From an uncultured beta proteobacterium (GTDB lineage Bacteria > Pseudomonadota > Gammaproteobacteria > Burkholderiales > SG8-41): a stretch of 64,000 bases of DNA. A program made the translations under genes and the position numbers. Numbering within the stretch: the first letter of the stretch is position 1; each line of letters starts with the position of its first letter. The notes under the pieces are model-generated. The model was not told the DNA's origin, ran no database searches, and worked only from the letters and a program-made list of their open reading frames with translations. The stretch lies in contig CAISYC010000071.1 in the NCBI GenBank assembly GCA_903889565.1, positions 1-64,000 on the forward strand. Reading direction: 5' to 3'. This document shows positions 26,503 to 37,166 of this stretch, piece by piece.

Positions 26503-26594
26503 CCTCCTCCCGCCTTGAGGGGGAGCCTTGAGGCGGAGGGTGAAACGTCAACATGCCCCCCATCCCTGCCTTCCCCCTCAAGGCGGGAAGGGGC
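26503..26594. repeat. Inverted C/G-rich intergenic palindromes (family A, locus 3)
   Basis: A degenerate unit at 26503-26526 (CCTCCTCCCGCCTTGAGGGG, then GAGCC) and a fuller unit at 26555-26594 (CCCCCCATCCCTGCCTTCCC, then CCTCAAGGCGGGAAGGGG) face each other between the FAH-family gene and the hydrolase gene. They are related to the pairs at 4521-4642 and 9894-10080. Confidence 0.65.
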
Positions 26595-26628
26595 AGACCG
26601 TGCGCAGTACGAACTTCGATTTAGTAAT

Positions 26629-27513
26629 TCACGCTTCAGCAATGACCTTCAGTTCCATCGTGCCGATGCCTTCGATTGTACCCTTAAGATGATCGCCGTC
26701 CGCCAGTTTGGAAACGCCGGCCGGCGTGCCGGTGGTGATCAGGGTGCCGGGCTGCAATGTGGTTACGCTGGACAGAAAGCGGATCAGGTCGCGCAGGCCG
26801 TTGATCATGTCGGCCGTGTGCGCCTGCATCACGCTGCGGCCGTTCTGCTCGACGTTGATGCGCAGATCCTGCGGCTCGCGGATTTCGTCTTTGGTTACGA
26901 TCCACGGGCCAAGCCCGCAAAAGGTATCGAAGCCCTTGCGGATGTTGCGCGTGTTGTGGCGGCCCTTGCTCCACGGGTCGCGGATGCTGATGTCCCAGCA
27001 CATCGTGTAGCCGTAAACGTAGTCGAGCGCATTTTCGGCGGAGATTTTTTTCGCGGTGCGGCTGATCACGGCGCACAGTTCGCATTCGAAATCGACGTGG
27101 TTGGCGATTTTCGGCAGGATCACGGTGCCGCCGGGGCCGACGATGGACGAGGTTGGCTTGAGAAATACCTCGGCCATCAGATCGTCGGCGGAGAACTGCG
27201 CGCGGTCGTAGGCGTTGACGCGCTCCTTCATCTCGGCCTGGTGCGCGCGGTAGTTCGCCGCCGCCGCCCAGATCGCCGGCGGGTTGATGATGGGCGCGCG
27301 CAGTTTCGCCGCGCTCAATGCCACCGGCCGGGCCTTGCGCGCTGCGGTCACGCCCGCCGAGGCGCCCGGATTGTTGGCGAGCACGTCGACGATCTCGGCC
27401 ATGGTCGCGCCGTCGCGCACCACTTCGAGGACGGCCAGCGCATCGCCCAGCGGATAAATCGCATCGCGCTCGATAAAGCCGATCGCCCCTTCATTGTAAC
27501 GGCAGAGTTTCAT
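26629..27513 (-). CDS. Fumarylacetoacetate hydrolase (FAH) family enzyme
   Basis: The 294-residue protein has the FAH fold. An N-terminal segment starts MKLCRYNEGAIGFIERD, followed by the metal-binding region HVDFECELCAVISR, the KGFDTFCGLGPWIVTKDE block and PGTLITTGTPAGVS. FAH members split or decarboxylate 2,4-diketo or oxalocrotonate-type acids with Mg2+. In this operon it would act after ring cleavage, as a hydratase, decarboxylase or acylpyruvase. The precise reaction cannot be read from sequence. Confidence 0.88.
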   Translation of the reverse strand: MKLCRYNEGAIGFIERDAIYPLGDALAVLEVVRDGATMAEIVDVLANNPGASAGVTAARKARPVALSAAKLRAPIINPPAIWAAAANYRAHQAEMKERVNAYDRAQFSADDLMAEVFLKPTSSIVGPGGTVILPKIANHVDFECELCAVISRTAKKISAENALDYVYGYTMCWDISIRDPWSKGRHNTRNIRKGFDTFCGLGPWIVTKDEIREPQDLRINVEQNGRSVMQAHTADMINGLRDLIRFLSSVTTLQPGTLITTGTPAGVSKLADGDHLKGTIEGIGTMELKVIAEA

Positions 27514-27598
27514 GCGGTTCCCCGTGTGTGGTTAGCTATGGTGTTTGCGAAACTTCACCCGTGTCCCGCGATCGCGGAGCGCGGGACGGCGTGAAGGA

Positions 27599-28558
27599 CT
27601 AGTCGACAGGTTCGATTTTCGCCGCCTTGAACAGCCGCCCCGCGACGTCGATATCGCGCTTCAATTGCGCCGAAAATTCCTCCGGCGTGTTGCCGATCAG
27701 TTCAAAGCCGTCGGCGGTGGCCTGGGCGCGCAACTCGGGCGCGGCGACGGTTTTGGCGACTGCAGCGTTCAGGCGCGCGAGAATATTCTTCGGTAGGCCC
27801 GGCGGCGCGAACAGCGCGGTCCACGTCGGCGGCGGTTCGAATTTCGGCAGCACTTCGGACACCGTCGGCACCTCGGGCATGATTTCAAGCCGCTTGTAAC
27901 CGGCCACTGCCAGCGCGCGCAAGCGACCCGCACGCAAGTACGGCGCGGCGGACGACACGATGATGATGGCCACCGGAACATCCCCGGCCATTGTGTCGGT
28001 GATCTGGCGGTTGTTGTTGTAGGGCACATGCTGCAACGCGATGCCGGCGAGGCTGGCAAAGTTGGCGCCGGCGAAATGCGCCTGCGTGCCGACGCCCGAG
28101 GTGCTGTAGGCGACCTCGCCCGGATGCGCTTTGGCATAGGCGATCATTTCCCGCAGCGATTTGGGCGGAAACACCGGGTGCGAGACGATGGCGAGCGTAG
28201 TGCGCCACAGCGCGGCGATCGGCGTCAGATCGACATTCGGATCGACCGCTTTTGCTTTCGACAGATAGCGCCGCGTCACCGGCACGTTTTGCGAGGCGAG
28301 CAGCAGCGTGTAGCCGTCGGGCGCCGACCGCGTCACCGCGTCGACCGCGAGCAGCCCGCCGGCGCCGGGGCGGTTGTCAACGATCCACTGCTGCTCGGTG
28401 AGCGCAGCGAGGCCGGTCGCCAGCGGACGGAAGAACACGTCGCCGCCGGCGCCGGCGTTGTACTCGGAAATGACGCGCACGGGTTTGACCGGATAGGTTT
28501 GTGCTGCGGCGCCTGCGCACAATACAGCCAATACAACGGCGACAGATATTTTTTTCAT
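27599..28558 (-). CDS. Bug-family solute-binding protein, divergent ligand-loop sequence
   Basis: This 319-residue receptor is unusual for the family. The first ligand loop reads ISEYNAGAGGDVFFR instead of the PFPPGG type, and the usual PYKG is PYNNNRQ. NRPGAGG and APDGYTLLLA are kept. A leader ending AAA/Q is present, and the start at 28558 is chosen because it begins the leader. It lies between the VOC dioxygenase-like and FAH genes, so its altered loops may reflect a different ligand, perhaps the aromatic substrate of this operon. Confidence 0.85.
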   Translation of the reverse strand: MKKISVAVVLAVLCAGAAAQTYPVKPVRVISEYNAGAGGDVFFRPLATGLAALTEQQWIVDNRPGAGGLLAVDAVTRSAPDGYTLLLASQNVPVTRRYLSKAKAVDPNVDLTPIAALWRTTLAIVSHPVFPPKSLREMIAYAKAHPGEVAYSTSGVGTQAHFAGANFASLAGIALQHVPYNNNRQITDTMAGDVPVAIIIVSSAAPYLRAGRLRALAVAGYKRLEIMPEVPTVSEVLPKFEPPPTWTALFAPPGLPKNILARLNAAVAKTVAAPELRAQATADGFELIGNTPEEFSAQLKRDIDVAGRLFKAAKIEPVD

Positions 28559-28617
28559 GCGGTGACAGGAATAAAAAACGGCGCGCGGGTGCACGCCGTC
28601 CGGTTTGGAAAAAATCC

Positions 28618-29499
28618 TCAGGCGGCCGGCGGACGATAAGGAAAGGCCTTGCTCGATGCGATCAGTTTTTCGTTGTCGCGCGCGGCGATGCCCCAGTGAT
28701 CGCCGCGACCGGGCGGCCATTTCCAGTCTTCGGGGGCGCCGACCTTGTAATCGTCGGTCACACGCTGCACTTCCGAGGTGTATTCGATGCAGGCGCCGAA
28801 AGGCGCGACAAAATACGAAAACACGTTGTTGCCCGGGCCGTGGCGGCCGGGGCCCCACGCCGTCGGGCAGGCGGCGTCCTTCAACCGGCCCATGCCGCGC
28901 ATGACGGCGTCGGTATCGACCATTTCGAACGCGATGTGATTGAGTGAAAAGTTGTCATTGTCGGCGTAGGCGATGCAATGATGCGTGTTGTCGCAGCGCA
29001 CGAAATTCATGATGCGCGTGCGGTCGGACAGCCTGAAACCGAACACATCGACCATCATGCGCGTGGCCGCTTCGCGGTCGCCCGAATTCAGCGCGACATG
29101 CGACAGATGCAGCGGACGCGCGCGGTCGGCCGGCAACGCGGCAGTCTTGTCCTGTTCGACGACGAAGCGGTAGGGCTCGCCTTCAGGGCCGCTGACGCAA
29201 AAGCCGGCGCCGCGGCCCGGTTCGTCGAATGCGGCGATCCATTGTCCGTGTTTGAGTTTCGATTTCTGCACGCGCGCAAAGACGGCTTCGACTTCGGCCT
29301 TGCGGCCTTCGAACGTGATCGAGGAGACTGCTTTTGCCGGCGCCTCGGTGACGGCGATGGCGTAGGCCTGATCCGCGGTTGCGCGCAGCCATGTGGTGTT
29401 GCCGCGCGTGCCGGCATCGAGCAGGCCCCACGGGTTTTGCAGAAACGCGGCGGCGGCGGCGCGGTCCGGCATTTCAAGTTCGACGCTGCGCAATCTCAT
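28618..29499 (-). CDS. VOC-family protein, type I extradiol dioxygenase-like
   Basis: The 293-residue protein has two VOC modules. The second holds the 2-His-1-carboxylate metal triad pattern of extradiol dioxygenases: histidine in LHLSHVALNSGD, histidine in FSLNHIAFEM and glutamate in GACIEYTSE. The length agrees with 2,3-dihydroxybiphenyl-type enzymes. The start MRLRSVELEM (29499) is chosen by domain start; ribosome-site support is weak. It is the first gene of the meta-cleavage-like minus-strand run and divergent from a C-C-hydrolase-like gene. The substrate is probably a catechol-like ring. Confidence 0.8.
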   Translation of the reverse strand: MRLRSVELEMPDRAAAAAFLQNPWGLLDAGTRGNTTWLRATADQAYAIAVTEAPAKAVSSITFEGRKAEVEAVFARVQKSKLKHGQWIAAFDEPGRGAGFCVSGPEGEPYRFVVEQDKTAALPADRARPLHLSHVALNSGDREAATRMMVDVFGFRLSDRTRIMNFVRCDNTHHCIAYADNDNFSLNHIAFEMVDTDAVMRGMGRLKDAACPTAWGPGRHGPGNNVFSYFVAPFGACIEYTSEVQRVTDDYKVGAPEDWKWPPGRGDHWGIAARDNEKLIASSKAFPYRPPAA

Positions 29500-29591
29500 G
29501 ATCTGGACTCGCGAATTGGTTGGCGATTGCCGAGGTCGGCTATAGTAGCAGATGAAATCCAACAATCTTATCGTGGGAAAAGGGGAGAGCA

Positions 29592-30791
29592 ATGGCTGGA
29601 TCCAAGCTGCCAGAGGGCGAACTGGCGTTCATGTATTTTCCGGACAACTACCGCTGGTCGCACGGCATGCTGGGCGCGCTGAGCACCGCCCCTTGGGGCG
29701 GCGCCGAAATTGACGAAGTCCACCGCATCGGTCTGCGCCTCAAGGATCATCTCGGCGACGACCAGGTGTGGTTTCGCGAATGGACGGGCGAGGCCGCGCG
29801 GCTCGAAGTCATCGGCAACCAAAAAGCCGCAGCGGGCCACGCCCACAGCGCTGCGGCTTATCTGCTGCGCGCCGCGCTCTACGCGCAGATCGGCGAGCGC
29901 TTTTTGCATCCGAAGACGGATGCTTCGCAAGCCGCCTACAAACGCAGTGTCGCAGTGTTTCGCCAGGCTGCCGCGTTGATGACGCGGCCGCGCATGGAGC
30001 ATGTCGAAGTGCCGTATGAAGGCGTGACCCTGCCCGGCATCCTGGTCCACGGCGACGCAATGCCCGGCCGCCAGGGCAAGGCGCCGGTGATGCTGTTTCT
30101 CGACGGCTTCGACATCACCAAGGAGATGCAATACTTCAAGGGGATTCCGTCGCTGACCGCGCGCGGCATTTCGGTGCTGATGCTCGACGGCCCCGGCAAC
30201 GGCGAAGCGATCCGCTTTCGCAATCTGCCGCTGCATTATCAGACCGAACGTCACGCCGGCGCGGCCTACGACTATCTTGCCTCGCGCCCCGAGTTCGATC
30301 CGCAGCGCATCGGCATCATGGCGCTGTCGCTCGGCGGTTATTACGCGCCGCGCGCCGCTTCGATGGATCAGCGCTTCGCCTGCTGCATTTCATGGGGTCC
30401 GGAGTGGGATTACCACAGCAAATGGCAGCAGCGGCTCGCGCGTATCGAACGCGGCGAGGCATTGTCGCTGTCGGTGCCGTGGCAGCATCTGCTGTGGGTG
30501 TTCGGCGTGGAGACCAAGGCGGAGGCATTCACGAAGCTCGAAGGTTTCAAACTCGACGGCGTGATCCAGAACATGCGCTGCCCCTACTTGCTGGTGCACG
30601 GCGAGGGCGACGCGCAGGCGCCGCGTGACCACGCCGAGCACATGATCGCCGCCTGCGGTTCGGCCAACAAACACATGAAGGTGTTCACGCGCGAAGAGGG
30701 CGGTTATCACCACTGCCAGATCGACAACCTGAGCATCGGCACGGCGTATATGTGGGACTGGTTGGAGGACGTGTTGCGGCCGGCGACCTAA
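29592..30791 (+). CDS. Alpha/beta hydrolase, 2,6-dihydroxypseudooxynicotine hydrolase-like (copy 2)
   Basis: The 399-residue paralog of the enzyme at 6523-7698 starts after a strong GGGGAG. The nucleophile is in MALSLGGYYAPRAA, the acid in VHGEGDAQAPRDH and the histidine in EEGGYHHCQ. Like copy 1 it has an N-terminal helical cap containing FMYFPDNYRWSH. The paralogs share family and length but sit in different pathways: this one is divergent from the extradiol-dioxygenase-like operon. A C-C hydrolase step on a ring-cleavage or side-chain product is plausible. Confidence 0.82.
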   Translation: MAGSKLPEGELAFMYFPDNYRWSHGMLGALSTAPWGGAEIDEVHRIGLRLKDHLGDDQVWFREWTGEAARLEVIGNQKAAAGHAHSAAAYLLRAALYAQIGERFLHPKTDASQAAYKRSVAVFRQAAALMTRPRMEHVEVPYEGVTLPGILVHGDAMPGRQGKAPVMLFLDGFDITKEMQYFKGIPSLTARGISVLMLDGPGNGEAIRFRNLPLHYQTERHAGAAYDYLASRPEFDPQRIGIMALSLGGYYAPRAASMDQRFACCISWGPEWDYHSKWQQRLARIERGEALSLSVPWQHLLWVFGVETKAEAFTKLEGFKLDGVIQNMRCPYLLVHGEGDAQAPRDHAEHMIAACGSANKHMKVFTREEGGYHHCQIDNLSIGTAYMWDWLEDVLRPAT

Positions 30792-30814
30792 TTGCCGGCG
30801 CCACGCAGACCTCG

Positions 30815-31039
30815 ATGAAACCCGGCCCTTCAGTTGCGCCGTCTGTCGCATCCACTTGCCCGTTGTGCGGTCAGTCGAACGACTGTGCATCGGCGCGAGG
30901 GCCAGCTTTCGATCAAGCCTGCTGGTGCATGAATGCAACATTCAGCGCGGAACTGCTGGCGCAGGTTCCGGAAAATGTGCGCAATGTCGCCTGCATCTGC
31001 CGGGCCTGTGTCGAAAAACACGAAGCTTTGAACCCGTAG
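30815..31039 (+). CDS. Cysteine-rich CWC-family small protein
   Basis: The 74-residue protein has eight cysteines in the CWC arrangement: CPLCGQSNDC, then CWCMNATFSAELLAQVP and CICRACVEKH. The pattern indicates a small zinc-binding or rubredoxin-like fold of unknown role that is common in proteobacteria. It starts 23 bp after the hydrolase stop; ribosome-site support is weak. Confidence 0.75.
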   Translation: MKPGPSVAPSVASTCPLCGQSNDCASARGPAFDQACWCMNATFSAELLAQVPENVRNVACICRACVEKHEALNP

Positions 31040-31074
31040 TCCGGAAGGCGCACAGCGTATTCCGGTCTGCAGAA

Positions 31075-32025
31075 TTATGAACGCGAAATATTCGCGTCGC
31101 GCACGATGCGACCGTATTTGGCGATTTCTTTTTTCAGGAAGTCGCCGAATTCCGCCGGCGTGCTGCCGACCGGGGTTAGCCCCCAGTTCTCGAACTGTTC
31201 GCTGTTGTGCGGCTCGCGGATCACGGCAACCACGGCGTCGCGCAGGGTGTTGACGATGGCGGCCGGCGTTTTCGCCGGCGCGTAGAGCGCGTACCAGCTC
31301 TGTACTTCATAGCCTTTGAGGCCGAGTTCATCGAGCGTGGCGACCTCGGGCAGAACTTTCGAGCGCAGCGGGCCGGTGAAGGCGAGCGCGCGCACCTTGC
31401 CGGATTTCACCGCCGTCGCGCACTGGATCGCGCCCGAGTACATGAAGGCGACGTGGCCGCCCAGCACATCCGTGAACGCGGCGGCGGCCCCCTTGTACGG
31501 TACGTGGTTGAAATGCGCACCGGTCATGAGGTCGAAAAGTTCCCCCGCCATGTGCGTGATGTTGCCGATGCCCGCCGAGCCGTAGGAAATTTCGCCGGGT
31601 CGGGATTTGCCGAGTTCGATCAGTTCGCGCACGTTGCGTGCGGGCAGCGCTGGATTGGTGATGAGGAACAAGCCGCCCGAGGTGACGATCAGCGTCACTG
31701 GTGCGAAATCGTCGGGCGAGTACGGCAGCTTGCGGTAGATCGCCGGATTGATCGCGAACGAGGCGGTCGAAATCAGTACCGTGTGGCCGTCGGGCGTGGC
31801 GCGCGCGACGATCTCGCTGCCGATGATGCCGTTGGCGCCGCCGCGGCTGTCAACAATGACCTGTTGATGCAGTTTGTCGGTAAGACCGCTGGCGATAAGC
31901 CGCCCGACGGTATCAGTGGCGCCGGAAACAGCGGTGGAAACAAAACGCACCGGTTTGCCGGGATAGTTTTGCGCGGACGCTGCGCTTGCGCACAGCATCG
32001 ACAACAGGAGAGCCGGTATGCGCAT
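31075..32025 (-). CDS. Bug-family solute-binding protein (atypical second loop)
   Basis: In this 316-residue receptor the leader ends ASA/Q. The first loop is FVSTAVSGATDTVGR, lacking the PPGG motif, and the second loop is DSRGGANG instead of NRPGAGG. PYKGAAAAF is normal. It lies 75 bp downstream of another Bug gene on the same strand, a tandem of diverged receptors. It overlaps no other gene. Confidence 0.87.
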   Translation of the reverse strand: MRIPALLLSMLCASAASAQNYPGKPVRFVSTAVSGATDTVGRLIASGLTDKLHQQVIVDSRGGANGIIGSEIVARATPDGHTVLISTASFAINPAIYRKLPYSPDDFAPVTLIVTSGGLFLITNPALPARNVRELIELGKSRPGEISYGSAGIGNITHMAGELFDLMTGAHFNHVPYKGAAAAFTDVLGGHVAFMYSGAIQCATAVKSGKVRALAFTGPLRSKVLPEVATLDELGLKGYEVQSWYALYAPAKTPAAIVNTLRDAVVAVIREPHNSEQFENWGLTPVGSTPAEFGDFLKKEIAKYGRIVRDANISRS

Positions 32026-32100
32026 CCGCCTCTTTCGTCTATGCGGTTGCCGGGGTGCGGGCCGTCAGCCGCGGGTAGCGATGCTGTTCATTTATCGCCA

Positions 32101-33072
32101 TCAGTCGACCGCCATGTTTGCCGACTTGATCACTTTCTGCCATTTGTCGACTTCGCTGCGCACCAGCGCGCCGTATTCCTCCGGCGTGGTGGTGCGCACG
32201 GTGTAGCCCATGGCGTCAAGTTTTTCCCGTACGTCCGCACCGGCGTAGGCTTTGACGGTTTCTGCGTGCAGGCGGGCGATGATTTTCTCCGGCGTGCGCG
32301 CCGGCGCCGAGAGACCGTACCAGGTTTCGGCGGCGTAGCCGGGCACGCCGGACTCGGCGATGGTCGGCAATGCCGGCAAAGACGGCAGACGTTGCGCGGT
32401 GGTCACGGCGAGCGCGTGCATGCGGCCGGCGCGGATGTACTGCAGCGCCGACGGTGTCGAGGCGAACGACAGCGGCGTCTCGCCGGAGAGCAGCGCGATC
32501 ACCGACGGGCCGCCACCCTTGTACGGCACGTGGATCATTTTCACGCCGGCGAGCATGTTGAACAGTTCCGCCGACAGGTGATTCGGCGTGCCGCTGCCGG
32601 CCGACGAATAGGCGAGTTCGCCCGGACGCGCTTTGGCCAGCGCAATCAGATCGCGCACGTTTTTCACCGGCAGCGTCGGATGCGCCACCAGCACGCCCGA
32701 AGTCGTCGCCAGCAATGTGATGGGCGCGATGTCGCGCACGAGGTCGTAATTAAGTTTGCGGTAGAGGCCGGCGCTGATCGCGTTGGCAATGCTCGACAGC
32801 AGCAGCGTATAACCGTCGGCCGGCGATTTGGCGGCGAGTTCCGCGCCGATCGTGGTGCCGGCGCCGGGCCGGTTATCGACGATGATCTGCTGGCCGAACA
32901 CTTCGGGCAGTTTTTGCGCCAGCATGCGCGCCAGCGGTTCGGTGCCGCCGCCGGGCGGGAAGGGCACGATCAGGCGGATCGGCTTCTGTGGATACTCCTG
33001 CGCGCAGGCAATGCCGCCGGCGAGGCCGAGCAGCGTGCAGGCGAGCGCATTAAACGCGGGAAGTTGACGCAT
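32101..33072 (-). CDS. Bug-family solute-binding protein
   Basis: The start at 33072 (MRQLPAF) has GAGGAG nine bases upstream, which overrules the much longer open frame to 33711. The 323-residue product has a leader ending ACA/Q, then RLIVPFPPGGGTEPLAR with glutamate at the usual aspartate position, NRPGAGT, PADGYTLLLS and VPYKGGGPS. It is divergent from the cupin gene at 33226 and upstream of a second Bug gene in the same direction. Confidence 0.88.
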   Translation of the reverse strand: MRQLPAFNALACTLLGLAGGIACAQEYPQKPIRLIVPFPPGGGTEPLARMLAQKLPEVFGQQIIVDNRPGAGTTIGAELAAKSPADGYTLLLSSIANAISAGLYRKLNYDLVRDIAPITLLATTSGVLVAHPTLPVKNVRDLIALAKARPGELAYSSAGSGTPNHLSAELFNMLAGVKMIHVPYKGGGPSVIALLSGETPLSFASTPSALQYIRAGRMHALAVTTAQRLPSLPALPTIAESGVPGYAAETWYGLSAPARTPEKIIARLHAETVKAYAGADVREKLDAMGYTVRTTTPEEYGALVRSEVDKWQKVIKSANMAVD

Positions 33073-33225
33073 GTTGATTGTTCTCCTCGGAGTCGCGCGC
33101 ATTGCCGGCGCGACTGGCAGGTTTCGATCTTCGCATGCAATTGCCCTGCGCTTCAAGGCGGCGCAACGCAGCGCGATTCTTCTGCTGTTATGCTTGCGCC
33201 TCGCATCGCACAAGGGGGAGCAGTC

Positions 33226-33687
33226 ATGGAAGTGAAATCGACATTGAGAGTGATCGACGCCGCGGGGCTTGCCGCCGAAGAGGGCGTCACCACGGGCCAG
33301 ACCATCAAACGCATCGTCGGCCACGCGACGGAGCCGAGCGACCGCGTGCGCATCGGGCTTGCCACGTATGAAGCGGGGTCTTATGAGCAGCTGCACTGGC
33401 ATCCGATCGAAGCCTACTATTTCGTGATCGCGGGGCATGCCACGGTGCGCGACATCGAAGGCCGGGAATTTCCGGTCGGCCCGGGCTGCTCGATCTATGC
33501 GCCGCCGGGCATCGCCGGCGCGCACGAATGGGAGGTCAAGGAGAGCCTGCAGCTGCTGGCGGTGCGCGCGACCGTCGAGGCCGATCGCAAGATGCAGTTC
33601 ACGGTGGACAAGAAAACAAAACGCTCGTACATCGAACTCGAAGAACTCGCCAAGCGCGGCGGTTTGAGTTTCAAGTCGCACTACTGA
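33226..33687 (+). CDS. Cupin-domain protein
   Basis: The 153-residue protein starts at 33226 after a strong GGGGGAG. It has the cupin motif 1 pattern with [20 protein letters not shown] and a weaker second motif, [16 protein letters not shown], together able to bind one metal through two or three histidines and a glutamate. The role is unknown; small cupins near Bug genes often act in carboxylate or sugar-acid catabolism. The Bug gene at 33696 starts nine bases after its stop. Confidence 0.82.
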   Translation: MEVKSTLRVIDAAGLAAEEGVTTGQTIKRIVGHATEPSDRVRIGLATYEAGSYEQLHWHPIEAYYFVIAGHATVRDIEGREFPVGPGCSIYAPPGIAGAHEWEVKESLQLLAVRATVEADRKMQFTVDKKTKRSYIELEELAKRGGLSFKSHY

Positions 33688-33695
33688 GCGCGGCG

Positions 33696-34655
33696 ATGCA
33701 TTGCCGCGCAATCCTTGCCGTACTTTGTCTGAGTGCCGCCGCCGCCGCGCAGAACTATCCGCTGCGCGCGGTGCGCGTAGTGGTGTGTTTCGAAACCGGC
33801 GGAGGTCCCGATACCACGGCGCGCATCCTCGCGCCGCAACTCTCGCTGCAAACCGGCCAGCAGTTTGTTGTCGATAACCGGCCCGGCGCCAACGGCATCA
33901 TCGGCGCCGACCTCGTCGCCAAGGCCACGCCCGACGGCCACACCGTGCTGGTCAGTTCGGCCGCCTACGCGATCAATCCGAATATCCGCCGCACCATGCC
34001 GTTCGATCCGCTGAAGGATCTGATCCCGGTTTCGCAACTGTCGGCCTCCGACGGAATGATCCTGGTGGTGCTGCCGTCGTCGCCGGCGCACACGCTGCAG
34101 GAACTCGTCGCACTGGCGCGCAAGCCGGGCAGCCGGATTGCCTACGGCTCGGCCGGCATCGGCAACACCGTGCATCTGGCCAGCGCCCTGCTCAACGCGC
34201 GCGCCGGCACCGACATGGTTCATGTGCCGTACAAAGGCGGCGGCGCGGTGCTGGGCGGGCTGATGGCGGGCGAGATCCAGTGGATGTTCGGCAATCCATC
34301 GACCGTGCTCAACCAGATCAAGGCCGGCCGCCTGCGCGCGCTTGCCTACAACAACGCGAGCCGCGCGGCCTTTCTGCCCGACGTGCCGACGACCGCGGAA
34401 GCCGGTGTCGCCGGCACCGAAATGGATTCGAGCTGGAACGGGCTGTTCGTGCCGGCCGGCACGCCGCAGGCGGTGGTGGCGCGGCTCGAGGCTGAAATTC
34501 GCCGCGCGGTGGCGCTGCCCGAGGTGCGCGAGCGCTTCGACAAGGTCGGCCTCAACGCGATCGGCGGCAGCAGCGCCGAGTTCCGCCCGTTCATCGCCAA
34601 TTCGATGCGGCGCTTCGGCGAGGCGGTGCGCCTGGCCGGCATCCAGCCCGAATAA
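33696..34655 (+). CDS. Bug-family solute-binding protein, paired with cupin
   Basis: The start at 33696 begins a leader ending AAA/Q, eight bases after the cupin stop, indicating a two-gene unit. The 319-residue product shows [33 protein letters not shown] and [10 protein letters not shown]. The cysteine and acidic residues in the first loop (VCFETGG) are unlike its neighbours. It converges on the phosphorelay operon. Confidence 0.87.
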   Translation: MHCRAILAVLCLSAAAAAQNYPLRAVRVVVCFETGGGPDTTARILAPQLSLQTGQQFVVDNRPGANGIIGADLVAKATPDGHTVLVSSAAYAINPNIRRTMPFDPLKDLIPVSQLSASDGMILVVLPSSPAHTLQELVALARKPGSRIAYGSAGIGNTVHLASALLNARAGTDMVHVPYKGGGAVLGGLMAGEIQWMFGNPSTVLNQIKAGRLRALAYNNASRAAFLPDVPTTAEAGVAGTEMDSSWNGLFVPAGTPQAVVARLEAEIRRAVALPEVRERFDKVGLNAIGGSSAEFRPFIANSMRRFGEAVRLAGIQPE

Positions 34656-34672
34656 CCGCGCGCGACGGCAGC

Positions 34673-35034
34673 TTACGCGGCGTTGATGGTTTCGAGCAGC
34701 ACAGCCTTGTTGATCGGTTTGATCAGCAGCGCATCGAAGCCGGCGGCGAGGATCTGCGCCTGTTCGTCTTTCATGGTGTGCGCGGTGTAGGCAATCACGC
34801 GCAGCCCTTTGAGTCGCGCATCGGCGCGGATGAGCCGGCACACTTCTTCGCCCGACATTTCCGGCATGCTGATGTCGAGCAGCACGCAGTCGTAGGTTTT
34901 GGCGGCGAGCATGGCGAGCGCTTGGCTGCCGCTTGCCGCCTGGTCGCATACCCAGTCGGTGCCGCGCAGCAGCACCGTGGCCAGCGTGCGGTTGATCGGA
35001 TGATCATCGACGATCAGAACGTTGCGCGCAGCGG

Positions 35035-35038
<4 letters not shown>
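34673..35038 (-). CDS. Stand-alone response-regulator receiver (CheY-like)
   Basis: This 121-residue single REC domain has the acidic pair in VLIVDDHP, phospho-acceptor D55 in CVLLDISMPEM, the T-loop YTAHT and K107 in LLIKPINK. There is no output domain. The ATG overlaps the kinase stop as ATGA at 35035-35038. In hybrid kinases such a domain is fused at the C-terminus; here it is a separate gene at the end of the phosphorelay operon and may pass phosphate between kinase and HPt protein. Confidence 0.9.
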
Positions 35039-36788
<1,750 letters not shown>

Positions 36789-36792
<4 letters not shown>

Positions 36793-37166
36793 GATGGCGG
36801 CGCCGCTTCGAGCCGCTGTGTGAGCCAGATGCGCATGCGCGCGACGGCGCGGTTGAACGCTGCGAGATCGATCGCGGCAATCGACTGCGGGGCGTTTTTC
36901 GCCGCCGCTTCGATCGCTTCGCAGGCGGCAACCAGTTCCTGCGCCGCGATGACGCGGCCGGCGCCCTTGATGCGGTGCGCGCAGCGCGCCAGCGCGGCGG
37001 CATCCCCGCGCGCCAGCATGGCGCGCAATTCCTCTTCGTCCGGGCGCAGCGAGTCGCGGAAATCGACGAGTATCGCGTGTTCGAGTTCGGCGCTGCCGCC
37101 GGTGATTTCGCGAAACTGCGCCAGATCGATCGGCAGCGCCATGGCCGGCGCCGCGCCTGCGGTCAT
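36789..37166 (-). CDS. Histidine phosphotransfer (HPt) protein
   Basis: This HPt domain protein carries the phosphorylatable histidine in CAHRIKGAGRVI, the standard AHxLKG-type motif, within a four-helix bundle. I place the start at 37166, where ATG overlaps the upstream EAL gene stop as ATGA, the coupling pattern used at the other junctions of this operon; this gives 125 residues. Starts at 37181 and 37193 are possible but have no ribosome site. It should shuttle phosphate between receiver domains encoded on either side. Confidence 0.85.

Noticed and set aside
4521-26594. C/G-rich repeats as a CRISPR array
   Set aside because: The units are palindromic, paired and far apart, with no regular spacers and no cas genes.
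31207-33225. N-terminal two-thirds of an 826-codon plus-strand frame ending in the cupin gene
   Set aside because: It is antisense to two Bug genes; only the part from the ATG at 33226, with its own strong ribosome site, is a recognisable cupin.
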